Notes: generated by a model from the letters alone, not told the origin. A stretch of DNA of 13,471 bases from Ectothiorhodospiraceae bacterium (GCA_007125455.1 SLDE01000068.1:1-13471); one strand, 5' to 3'. Positions 1 through 6,588 are shown, counted from the stretch's first letter. Made by a program: numbers and translations.

Positions 1-84
1 CGAGGCGCTCTCAAAGGGCAGGCCGAGCTTGCCGAGCAGTTCGCGGCGAAACGGTGAGGTGGAGGCCAGCACTATCTTGGTCAT
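1..84 (-). CDS. maf: Maf/YceF-family nucleotide pyrophosphatase (N-terminal fragment)
   Basis: This is the first 28 codons of a gene that runs off the left edge of the window. The product begins MTKIVLASTSPFRRELLGKL, which carries the Maf signature ASTSPxRRxLL that opens the active site. Within the family it most resembles YceF, a house-cleaning enzyme that hydrolyses 7-methyl-GTP and related modified nucleotides to the monophosphate in the cytoplasm. An AGGAA Shine-Dalgarno sequence (91-95 on the plus strand) lies 6 bases before the ATG. In E. coli yceF is divergent from yceD. Here it has the same orientation relative to yceD, but two pyruvate carboxylase genes lie between them, so it could be read through from pycB. 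The YceF assignment over YhdE-type Maf rests mainly on neighbourhood; the Maf family call itself is firm. Confidence 0.9.
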   Translation of the reverse strand, partial: MTKIVLASTSPFRRELLGKLGLPFESAS

Positions 85-134
85 GGACGATTCCTGAGTA
101 AGTACATAAAGAAAGGAAAGGCTTTAACAGCCTG

Positions 135-238
135 TTAACACAGAGGCCACGGAGCGCACAGAGAAAACACCATAAGGTTACATGATTCGTCTGTGCCCAC
201 CGTCTCTCCCTTTTTCTTCCCTGTGTCCTCTGTGTTAA
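135..238. repeat. Inverted CACAGAG repeat element, copy 1
   Basis: The gap between maf and pycB holds a pair of inverted arms. The left arm (135-166) reads as three spaced CACAGAG-like units (ACACAGAGG, CCACGGAG, GCACAGAGAAAA). The right arm (211-238), read on the minus strand, is TTAACACAGAGGACACAGGG followed by an A-rich end. A second copy of the same design lies at 6470-6588. A perfect 7+1+7 palindrome, TTAACAG-C-CTGTTAA, overlaps the left edge (124-138). The arms surround about 44 bases that are not shared with the other copy. The family resembles short non-autonomous or REP-like palindromes that spread between genes; it encodes nothing visible. It could also act as an mRNA 3' end structure for pycB. 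Confidence 0.75.
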
Positions 239-243
239 TGCTT

Positions 244-2049
244 TTAAGCGATCTCGATCAGCGCCTCGTCCGGGTTGACCTGATCGCCCTTGGCCACGTG
301 GATGGCCTTGATGGTGCCGGCGATGGGGGCCTGCAGTTCGGACTCCATCTTCATCGCCTCGGTGATCAGCAGCGGGCTGCCTGCCTCGACCTTGTCCCCC
401 TCGCTTACCAATACCTCGATCACGCTGGCAGGCATGGAGCTGCGTACATGACCGGGCTCGGTGGCGCGTGGGCGCTGACTGGGGGAGGGGGCCTGAGTAT
501 TGCCGTTGTCGCAGATGGCGTTAAGCATCTCCACATCCACCTCTTCCGGCACACCGTCGATGGTGACGTAGAAGGGGCGCATGCGCTGCTGCCTGTGGCC
601 GCTGCCGTTGATCTTTATATGGTAGCTCTCCCCGTGCAGGCTCACCTGGAACTCGGTGGGGGTCTCGCTGTTGCTCTGCTCCCCCGGTGGCGGCTCCAGG
701 GGTTCGGGCACCAGCTTGCCATCGGCGCGCTGTTGCAGAAACTCGCGCCCCACATCCGGGAACATGGCGAAGGTCAGGATGTCTTCCGGGCCTTGGGCCA
801 GCTCGGCGATCTCATTCCCCAGGCGGGCCATCTCGGGTCTGAGCAGGTCGGCAGGGCGTACCGTGATCAGTTCCTCGTTACCGATGGCCTGCTGGCGAAC
901 CCTGGGGTTCACCGGGCCGGGCGCGGCACCGTAGCCCCCCTGCAGATAGCGCTTCACCTCATTGGAGATACTGGCGTAGCGCTCGCCGGTCAGGACGTTC
1001 ATGACCGCCTGGGTACCGACGATCTGGGAGGTGGGGGTGACCAGCGGCGGGAAGCCCAGGTCCTCGCGTACCCTGGGGATCTCCGCTAGCACCTCGCCCA
1101 TCCGCCCCAGTGCCCCCTGTTCGCGCAGCTGGTTGGCCAGGTTGGAGATCATCCCGCCTGGCACCTGGTTGACCTGCACCCGGGTATCCACCCCGGTGTA
1201 TTCACTCTCGAACTGGTGATAGCGCTTGCGCACCTCGTGGAAATAGAAGCCGATCTCCTGCAATGCGACAAGATCAAGCCCGGTATCGAAGTCGGTATCG
1301 CGCAGCGCCGCCACCATGCTCTCGGTGGGGGGGTGGCTGGTGCCCTCGGCGAAGGCGGAGATGGCGGTATCGATCCCGCTGCAGCCGTTCTCGATCGCCT
1401 TGAGCTGACACATCGCCGCCAGCCCGGCAGTGGCGTGGCTGTGCAGGTGCAGCGGCAGTTTAACCGCTGCGCTCAGCGCCGCGAACAGGCGGGCGCTGAC
1501 ATCGGGGGTCAGCAGCCCGGCCATATCCTTTACCACCACACTGTCGCAGCCCATCTGCTCCAATTGCTTGGCCATTTCAACGAAGCCTTCGATGCTGTGC
1601 ACCGGGCTGGTGGTGTAGCTGATGGTGCCCTGGGCATGTTTGTCGGCGGCCTTGACCGCCTCGATGGAGACCTTCAGGTTGCGCAGGTCATTGAGGGCGT
1701 CGAAGATGCGGAAGATATCGATGCCGTTGGCCGCGGCGCGGGCGACGAATTCGCGTACTACATCATCTGAATAGTGGCGGTAGCCGACCAGGTTCTGACC
1801 GCGCAGCAGCATCTGCAATGGGGTGTTGGGCAGGGCGGCGCGCAGTTGGCGCAGGCGTTCCCATGGGTCTTCCTTGAGGAAGCGGATGCAGGCATCGAAG
1901 GTGGCTCCACCCCAGACCTCCAGCGAGTGGTAGCCGATCCGGTCGAGCTTGTCGGCGATCGGCAGCATGTCTTCGGTGCGCATGCGGGTAGCGATCAGGG
2001 ATTGGTGGCCGTCACGCAGTACGGTTTCGGTGATCTTGATAGGGGACAT
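244..2049 (-). CDS. pycB: Pyruvate carboxylase subunit B (carboxyltransferase + biotinyl domain; OadA-like)
   Basis: The 601-residue product transfers CO2 from carboxybiotin to pyruvate, giving oxaloacetate, in the cytoplasm. The N-terminal carboxyltransferase barrel shows TETVLRDGHQS (residues 7-17, with metal-ligand Asp13), VVVKDMAGLL (171-180, with the Lys174 that is carboxylated in this family) and HLHSHATAG (metal-ligand His203 and His205). The conserved PYC_OADA helical region follows. A proline-rich linker (about 490-530) leads to a C-terminal biotinyl domain with EAMKMES, the biotinylated Lys being residue 567. I start at the ATG at 2049, because its product opens directly into the conserved barrel and it lies only 4 bases after the pycA stop, with GGGAG upstream. 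An in-frame ATG 40 codons earlier lies inside pycA and adds non-conserved sequence. OadA of the sodium-pumping oxaloacetate decarboxylase has the same layout, but no oadB or oadG is present here and pycA is adjacent, so anaplerotic carboxylase is favoured. Confidence 0.9.
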   Translation of the reverse strand: MSPIKITETVLRDGHQSLIATRMRTEDMLPIADKLDRIGYHSLEVWGGATFDACIRFLKEDPWERLRQLRAALPNTPLQMLLRGQNLVGYRHYSDDVVREFVARAAANGIDIFRIFDALNDLRNLKVSIEAVKAADKHAQGTISYTTSPVHSIEGFVEMAKQLEQMGCDSVVVKDMAGLLTPDVSARLFAALSAAVKLPLHLHSHATAGLAAMCQLKAIENGCSGIDTAISAFAEGTSHPPTESMVAALRDTDFDTGLDLVALQEIGFYFHEVRKRYHQFESEYTGVDTRVQVNQVPGGMISNLANQLREQGALGRMGEVLAEIPRVREDLGFPPLVTPTSQIVGTQAVMNVLTGERYASISNEVKRYLQGGYGAAPGPVNPRVRQQAIGNEELITVRPADLLRPEMARLGNEIAELAQGPEDILTFAMFPDVGREFLQQRADGKLVPEPLEPPPGEQSNSETPTEFQVSLHGESYHIKINGSGHRQQRMRPFYVTIDGVPEEVDVEMLNAICDNGNTQAPSPSQRPRATEPGHVRSSMPASVIEVLVSEGDKVEAGSPLLITEAMKMESELQAPIAGTIKAIHVAKGDQVNPDEALIEIA

Positions 2050-2053
2050 GGTC

Positions 2054-3472
2054 TCAGGCTCCCATGGAGGCGGCAATGGCGGCAGCAATGGCCGCTGCCA
2101 GCTCTTGTGGTTGGCGGGGCAGGTGGTAGTCCACCAGCTCCGGGTGCTGTTCGACAAAGCCAGTGTCAAAGTGGCCCTGGCGGAAGGATTCGGTCTTGAG
2201 GATCTCCTGATAGTAGGGGATCGTGGTCTTGATCCCGCTCAGGCTCAGATCCTCCAGGGCACGACAGGCGCGCGCCAGCAGGCTCTCCCAGTCCGGTGCC
2301 CAGACGATCAGTTTGGCGCACATGGAGTCGAAGTAGGGGGGGATCTCATAACCGGTGTAGATCGCCCCGTCGGTGCGCACCCCAGGCCCGCCCGGCGCGT
2401 AGTAGCGGGTGATCCGCCCGAAACTGGGCAGAAAGTCATTCTGCGGGTCCTCGGCGTTGATGCGAAACTCCATCGCATAGCCCCGTGGACGTAGCTGATA
2501 GCCCACATGGCGCAGGGGCAGGCCAGAGGCGATGCGGATCTGCTCCTGCACGATATCCACCCCGGTGATCTCCTCGGTGACCGGATGCTCCACCTGTAGG
2601 CGGGTATTCATCTCCATGAAGTAGACCTCGCCATCGGCATCGAGCAGAAACTCCACCGTACCGGCATTGCGATAACCCACCGCCGCTGCCGCCTTGACCG
2701 CCAGCTCGCCGATATACTCGCGCTTGTCGCTGTCCAGTTGTGGCGAGGGGGCGATCTCGATCAGTTTCTGGTGGCGACGCTGGATCGAGCAGTCACGTTC
2801 ATTAAGATGGATCACATTGCCATGTTCGTCGGCCAGTATCTGCACCTCGATATGGCGCGGCAATACAATGCACTTTTCCAGAAAGACATCGGCACTGCCA
2901 AAGGCCTTGGTCGCCTCGGAGATCACCCGGTCATAATTTTTGCGCAGCTCCGTCTCACTGTCGCAGCGGCGGATCCCGCGCCCGCCGCCGCCCGAGGTGG
3001 CCTTGAGCATCACCGGATAGCCGATCTGTGCGGCCACCGCGACCGCTTCATCCAGATCCGTCAGGCTGCCTTCGCTGCCGGGGGTCACCGGCACACCGGC
3101 CTCGGTCATTGCCTGGCGGGCGGCGGTCTTGTCGCCCATGCGCCGAATCACCTCGGCAGACGGGCCAATGAAACGCACTCCACGACGCGCACAGATCTCG
3201 GCAAGCTGGGGGTTCTCTGAAAGAAAGCCGTAGCCTGGATGGATGGCATCACAGCCACTGGCCACCGCCAGGTTTACCAAGTGGTGGGCATTGAGGTATC
3301 CGGCCACAGGGTCTGGGCCCAGGCTGTAGGCCTCGTCGGCCTTCTTTACATGCAGCGCATAGCGGTCTGCCTCGGTGTAGACCGCCACCGAGCGGATCCC
3401 CAATTCTCTGCATGCCCGGATGATGCGTACCGCGATCTCGCCACGGTTGGCGATCAGGATTTTCTTGATCAT
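2054..3472 (-). CDS. pycA: Pyruvate carboxylase subunit A (biotin carboxylase)
   Basis: The 472-residue product is an ATP-grasp biotin carboxylase that uses ATP and bicarbonate to carboxylate the biotin carried by PycB. It starts with MIKKILIANRGEIAVRI, the family's standard opening. Further motifs are HPGYGFLSEN (78-87), MGDK with Lys116, the glycine-rich loop SGGGGRG (160-166), ERDCSIQRR (225-233) and MEMNTRLQVEH (286-296), which includes the catalytic Arg291. The length is normal for PycA/AccC. The carboxylase of acetyl-CoA carboxylase (AccC) is very similar. The adjacent pycB and the C-terminal tail ending in LAAAIAAAIAASMGA point to the PycA branch, and no accB is near. The Shine-Dalgarno site is weak. 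A longer in-frame start 25 codons upstream would add residues not seen in the family and would overlap the predicted promoter. Confidence 0.9.
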   Translation of the reverse strand: MIKKILIANRGEIAVRIIRACRELGIRSVAVYTEADRYALHVKKADEAYSLGPDPVAGYLNAHHLVNLAVASGCDAIHPGYGFLSENPQLAEICARRGVRFIGPSAEVIRRMGDKTAARQAMTEAGVPVTPGSEGSLTDLDEAVAVAAQIGYPVMLKATSGGGGRGIRRCDSETELRKNYDRVISEATKAFGSADVFLEKCIVLPRHIEVQILADEHGNVIHLNERDCSIQRRHQKLIEIAPSPQLDSDKREYIGELAVKAAAAVGYRNAGTVEFLLDADGEVYFMEMNTRLQVEHPVTEEITGVDIVQEQIRIASGLPLRHVGYQLRPRGYAMEFRINAEDPQNDFLPSFGRITRYYAPGGPGVRTDGAIYTGYEIPPYFDSMCAKLIVWAPDWESLLARACRALEDLSLSGIKTTIPYYQEILKTESFRQGHFDTGFVEQHPELVDYHLPRQPQELAAAIAAAIAASMGA

Positions 3473-3501
3473 CAGCAGGGTCCAATGGTTTCCAGCCCCG
3501 T

Positions 3502-3531
3502 TTACTACAGATATACCCCCATGCCTGTCAA
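3502..3531 (-). promoter_or_regulatory. Candidate sigma70 promoter for pycAB
   Basis: On the minus strand a perfect TTGACA -35 box (3526-3531) is followed by an 18-base spacer and a weak -10 box TAGTAA (3502-3507). A competing -10, TATATC (3511-3516), would need a poorer -35. The first ten bases, TTGACAGGCA, also begin the yceD promoter on the other strand. Transcription would start about 20 bases before the pycA ATG. The -35 is clear and the -10 is uncertain. Confidence 0.4.
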
Positions 3532-3620
3532 GGATAAATTTCTTCAATACGTAGCATTACAAATCCCAACAGCCCCCGAAACAGTACCCGGAACAGCCGG
3601 TTTTTACAGGACTTTTCCCT

Positions 3621-3649
3621 TTGACAGGCAGGGGAGTCGCGGGTATGAT
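3621..3649 (+). promoter_or_regulatory. Strong sigma70 promoter for the yceD-rpmF-plsX-fab operon
   Basis: TTGACA (3621-3626), a 17-base spacer and TATGAT (3644-3649) give an ideal -35, ideal spacing and a 5 of 6 match at -10. The following bases TGCGCGCCT form a GC-rich discriminator, as in growth-rate-regulated promoters. The expected start of transcription is near 3655-3659, that is, at or just before the yceD ATG at 3659. Confidence 0.8.
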
Positions 3650-3658
3650 TGCGCGCCT

Positions 3659-4198
3659 ATGTTAAGCGAGCGCTTGCCGGTTCATATTGAGCCCCTCCGC
3701 ATGGTCGAAGCACGGCGTGTGTTGGAGGGTGTCTTCCCCCTGGCCGAGATGGCCCGTCTGCTGGAGTCGGTGCAAACCGCCCATGGCGAGGTCTCTGTTA
3801 GCCTGGAGTTTGGGGTGGACGTGGAAGGTGTGCGCTACATGCGCGGCAGATTGCGCGCTGCGGTGGAGTTGGAGTGTCAGCGCTGTCTCGACGGCATGGC
3901 TTTCCCCATCGACAGCGAATTTGCCCTGGCGCTGGTGCGCAACATGGTAGAGGCGGAGAACCTGCCCTCCCACTATGAGCCGCTGCTGCTGGATGGCGAA
4001 CCGCTTTTTCTGCGCGATGTCATAGAAGATGAACTGCTGCTGGCCCTGCCGATTGTGGCAAAACACGCGGAAGGGGTCTGTGAGCTGGCGTTGGCTGCCG
4101 ATGTGCTGGCCGACGGGACAGAGACCGAACACGACAGCACAGAGAAACCCAACCCGTTTTCTGTGCTGGCCGATTTGAAGATTGACGCAAAACACTGA
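3659..4198 (+). CDS. yceD: YceD, DUF177 protein (23S rRNA accumulation protein)
   Basis: The 179-residue product matches the YceD/DUF177 family. It shows the central LECQRC motif with paired cysteines, the acidic stretch VIEDELLLALPI and the near-terminal signature KPNPFSVLADLK. In bacteria and plants this family is linked to 23S rRNA accumulation, and it precedes rpmF in most genomes. Its biochemical action is not settled. I chose the ATG at 3659 because MLSERLPVHIEPLR lines up residue for residue with the start of E. coli YceD and because the promoter ends just before it. The open frame continues far upstream, but that part runs antisense to pycA and through the promoter. There is no Shine-Dalgarno sequence and almost no 5' leader. 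rpmF follows after 14 bases. Confidence 0.92.
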   Translation: MLSERLPVHIEPLRMVEARRVLEGVFPLAEMARLLESVQTAHGEVSVSLEFGVDVEGVRYMRGRLRAAVELECQRCLDGMAFPIDSEFALALVRNMVEAENLPSHYEPLLLDGEPLFLRDVIEDELLLALPIVAKHAEGVCELALAADVLADGTETEHDSTEKPNPFSVLADLKIDAKH

Positions 4199-4212
4199 CG
4201 AGGTTTTTTACC

Positions 4213-4392
4213 ATGGCTGTACAGCAAAACAAGAAGTCCCCTTCCCGCCGCGGCATGCGTCGTTCCCACGATGCGCTGAGCCCGGCTGCCCTCTCCGTAG
4301 AGCCGACCACCGGTGAAACCCATCTGCGCCACCACGTGAGCCCCGATGGCTACTATCGTGGCCGCAAGGTAGTCAACGTCAAGGGCGAGTAA
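4213..4392 (+). CDS. rpmF: 50S ribosomal protein L32
   Basis: This short gene encodes 59 residues beginning MAVQQNKKSPSRRGMRRSHD and ending KVVNVKGE. It is a basic protein with the L32 core (RRGMRRSHDAL, followed by GETHLRHHVSPDGYYRGRKV). It is close to the 57-residue E. coli protein and is of the cysteine-free type, lacking the zinc-binding pairs found in some L32 proteins. L32 sits in the large subunit near the peptidyl transferase region. A GAGG Shine-Dalgarno sequence lies at 4200-4203, immediately after the yceD stop and 9 bases before the ATG. Co-transcription with yceD ties ribosome supply to lipid synthesis, as in E. coli. It is followed by a strong hairpin and then plsX. Confidence 0.97.
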   Translation: MAVQQNKKSPSRRGMRRSHDALSPAALSVEPTTGETHLRHHVSPDGYYRGRKVVNVKGE

Positions 4393-4413
4393 TGCCCCTG
4401 AGCTGGATACCAG

Positions 4414-4448
4414 ATACCGGCTCGCAGCCTCGGGTTGCGGGCCGGTAT
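4414..4448 (+). promoter_or_regulatory. Strong RNA hairpin between rpmF and plsX
   Basis: Two 15-base arms (ATACCGGCTCGCAGC and GTTGCGGGCCGGTAT) pair around the 5-base loop CTCGG, with 13 Watson-Crick and 2 G-U pairs. The G-U pairs suggest that RNA, not DNA, is the functional form. No U-run follows, so it is not a normal intrinsic terminator. A small hairpin CTGG-ATA-CCAG (4403-4413) lies directly before it. It may protect the abundant rpmF message or reduce read-through into plsX. Confidence 0.65.
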
Positions 4449-4466
4449 TGCGTTGCGAGGCACTGA

Positions 4467-5492
4467 ATGAGCCACACAATCATCGCCATCGATTGCATGA
4501 GTGGGGATCACGGTCCCACCGTGATCATCCCTGCTGCCCTGCGTGCACTAAAGCAACACCGCGACCTCAAGCTGTTCCTGGTGGGAGACCAACAGGTACT
4601 GGCGGAGGTGCTTTCTCAGCACAAGGCCACACCGGGTGAACGTCTGGTATTGCAGCACGCCAGCCAGGTGGTGGAGATGGACGATCTCCCTTCCCAGGCA
4701 TTGCGCGGCAAGAAGGATTCGTCCATGCGCGTGGCAATCAACCTGGTCAAACAGGGGGATGCCCAGGCCTGTGTCAGCGCCGGTAACACCGGGGCATTGA
4801 TGGCCACAGCGCGTTTTGTCCTCAAGACCCTGGACGGCATCGACCGCCCGGCGATCATCACCGCCCTGCCCACCATCCGCGGTCATTGCCATGTGCTTGA
4901 TCTCGGTGCCAATATCGATTGCTCCGCCGAGGTCCTCTACCAGTTCGCCCTGATGGGTTCGGTATTGACCAGTGCGGTGGATAACAACCCCTCGCCCAGC
5001 ATCGGATTGCTGAATATCGGCGAGGAAGAAATCAAGGGCAACGAGCAGGTCAGGGAGGCGGGGCGCATGCTCAGCGAGAGCGGCCTCAACTACTATGGCT
5101 TTGTGGAGGGCGACGACATCTACAAGGGCACCGTGGATGTGGTGGTCGCCGACGGTTTTGTCGGCAATGTAGCGTTAAAGACCAGTGAAGGGGTGGCGAA
5201 GATGATCAGCCACTACATGAAGCTGGAGTTCAAGCGCAATATCCTCACCAAGCTGGCCGGACTGATCGCCATGCCGGTGTTGCAGGCATTTCGCCGTCGC
5301 ATCGATCCCCGTGCCTATAATGGCGCGAGTCTGGTAGGATTGCGCGGCATTGTTATCAAAAGTCATGGCAGCGCCGACGAGTTCTCCTTCGCCACCGCGA
5401 TCGGCGAGGCGGTGCTGGAAGTGGAAAAGAACGTCCCCGAGAAGATCCGAGAACAACTGGGGGACCTGTTGGAAGAGAGGCGGGCGGTTTGA
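4467..5492 (+). CDS. plsX: Phosphate acyltransferase PlsX
   Basis: The 341-residue product converts acyl-ACP and phosphate to acyl-phosphate, the donor used by PlsY for the first acylation of glycerol-3-phosphate. It is a peripheral membrane enzyme. The family signatures visible are AIDCMSGDHGP near the N-terminus (E. coli has DVMGGDFGP), DSSMRVAINLVK, ACVSAGNTGALMA, LDLGANIDC, LLNIGEEEIKGN, DGFVGNVALKTSEGV and YNGASLVGLRGIVIKSHG. The length is typical. The ATG at 4467 has GAGG (4456-4459) 7 bases upstream and matches the family's usual N-terminus. The stop overlaps the fabH start, so the two are probably translationally coupled. Its place between rpmF and fabH is the conserved one. Confidence 0.96.
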   Translation: MSHTIIAIDCMSGDHGPTVIIPAALRALKQHRDLKLFLVGDQQVLAEVLSQHKATPGERLVLQHASQVVEMDDLPSQALRGKKDSSMRVAINLVKQGDAQACVSAGNTGALMATARFVLKTLDGIDRPAIITALPTIRGHCHVLDLGANIDCSAEVLYQFALMGSVLTSAVDNNPSPSIGLLNIGEEEIKGNEQVREAGRMLSESGLNYYGFVEGDDIYKGTVDVVVADGFVGNVALKTSEGVAKMISHYMKLEFKRNILTKLAGLIAMPVLQAFRRRIDPRAYNGASLVGLRGIVIKSHGSADEFSFATAIGEAVLEVEKNVPEKIREQLGDLLEERRAV

Positions 5493-6457
5493 TCTACTCA
5501 CGAATTGCAGGCACCGGCGGTTATCTGCCAGAACGTATTCTTACCAATCAGGAGCTGGAAAAACTGGTTGATACCAGCGATGAATGGATCACCGATCGCA
5601 CCGGGATCAAGGAGCGCCGCATCGCCGCCGAGGGTGAAAACACCGTCGACCTGGCCGAGCAGGCCTCCCGCCGTGCGATCGAGGCGGCCGGTATCGTCCC
5701 TGGCGATATCGATCTTATCATCGTCGCCACCACCACCCCCGATCAGGTCTTTCCCAGCACCGCCTGCCTGTTACAGGATCGCCTCGACATCCACGGCTGC
5801 CCCGCCTTCGACGTGCAAGCGGTATGCACCGGTTTTGTATACGCCCTGGCGGTAGCCGACAAGTTCATCAAGAGTGGTAGCAACAAGACCGCCCTGGTGG
5901 TTGGTGCCGAGACCATGTCGCGCATCACCGACTGGAGCGATCGCGGTACCTGTATCCTGTTTGGTGATGGTGCCGGGGCCGTCGTGCTACAGGCCAGCGA
6001 AGAGCCGGGGATCCTCTCCACCCACATTCATGCCGATGGTAAGTACCGTGAGCTGCTGCAGGTGCAAAGTGGTGTCTCCAAGCACTATGAAAAGGTGCGC
6101 GATGGCAGTGCCTACATGGAGATGAAGGGCAACGAAGTGTTTCGTGTCGCGGTCAACACCCTGGGGCGTATCGTCGATGAAACCCTGGCCGCCAACGACA
6201 TGCAAAAGGAAGAGATCGACTGGCTGGTGCCCCATCAGGCCAATACCCGCATCATCAGCGCCACCGCGAAGAAGCTGCGCATGTCGATGGACAACGTGGT
6301 GGTTACCGTCGATAAGCACGGCAACACCTCCGGTGCCTCGGTGCCGCTGGCCCTCGACGTGGCCGTGCGCGATGGTCGTATCCAGCGCGGCGACACCCTG
6401 CTGCTGGAGGCCTTTGGTGGCGGCTTCACCTGGGGTTCGGCGCTGGTGCGTTATTGA
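5489..6457 (+). CDS. fabH: Beta-ketoacyl-ACP synthase III
   Basis: The 322-residue product starts fatty-acid synthesis by condensing acetyl-CoA with malonyl-ACP. The catalytic triad is present: Cys113 in AVCTGF, His249 in VPHQANTRI and Asn279 in HGNTSGA. The C-terminal LLLEAFGGGFTWGSAL motif is also intact. The start is a TTG at 5489-5491 that overlaps the plsX TGA stop (TTGA). A GGAAGAGAGG Shine-Dalgarno sequence at 5471-5480 sits 8 bases before it. The product MIYSRIAGTGGYLPE aligns with E. coli MYTKIIGTGSYLPE, so this start fits well and there is no in-frame ATG nearby. Stop-start overlap with a weak start codon suggests that its translation depends on plsX translation. A repeat element separates it from fabD. 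Confidence 0.96.
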   Translation: MIYSRIAGTGGYLPERILTNQELEKLVDTSDEWITDRTGIKERRIAAEGENTVDLAEQASRRAIEAAGIVPGDIDLIIVATTTPDQVFPSTACLLQDRLDIHGCPAFDVQAVCTGFVYALAVADKFIKSGSNKTALVVGAETMSRITDWSDRGTCILFGDGAGAVVLQASEEPGILSTHIHADGKYRELLQVQSGVSKHYEKVRDGSAYMEMKGNEVFRVAVNTLGRIVDETLAANDMQKEEIDWLVPHQANTRIISATAKKLRMSMDNVVVTVDKHGNTSGASVPLALDVAVRDGRIQRGDTLLLEAFGGGFTWGSALVRY

Positions 6458-6469
6458 TCAAACAATGAT

Positions 6470-6588
6470 TAGCCACAGAGGACACAGAGAGCACAGAGAA
6501 ATCTTAACCCGGACGTTTCATTAATTCGCTTGCAACGTGCCGCATGCCTTTTCTCAGTGACCCCTGTGTTCTCTGTGGCAAAGATTTT
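6470..6588. repeat. Inverted CACAGAG repeat element, copy 2
   Basis: The fabH-fabD gap is nearly filled by this element. The left arm (6470-6507) is TAGCCACAGAGGACACAGAG followed by AGCACAGAGAAATCTT. The right arm (6550-6588), read on the minus strand, is AAAATCTTTGCCACAGAGAA followed by CACAGGGGTCACTGAGAAAA. The two arms share the three-unit CACAGAG layout with each other and with copy 1 at 135-238, while the 42 central bases differ between copies. It sits inside an operon, between coding stop and Shine-Dalgarno, so the cell evidently tolerates a large stem there. It may cause some mRNA processing between fabH and fabD. Confidence 0.8.

Noticed and set aside
135..238. CRISPR-like array of CACAGAG units
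   Set aside because: The units are short, spaced a few bases apart and arranged in inverted arms, not as direct repeats with unique spacers of constant length.
193..2494. Long plus-strand open frames opposite pycB and pycA (for example 193-1089, 1216-1770 and 1949-2494)
   Set aside because: They are antisense shadows of firmly identified carboxylase genes in GC-rich DNA. Their products have low-complexity Gly, His and Gln composition and no recognisable motifs.
244..3472. Sodium-pumping oxaloacetate decarboxylase (OadABG)
   Set aside because: The alpha-like subunit is compatible, but there is no oadB or oadG, and a biotin carboxylase gene is directly upstream, which fits pyruvate carboxylase.
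2054..3472. accC of acetyl-CoA carboxylase, tempting because of the nearby fab genes
   Set aside because: There is no accB partner; the gene is 4 bases from a pyruvate carboxyltransferase-biotinyl gene in one operon.
3239..3658. Upstream extension of the yceD frame by 140 codons
   Set aside because: It runs antisense to pycA and through the promoter; homology to YceD begins exactly at the ATG at 3659.
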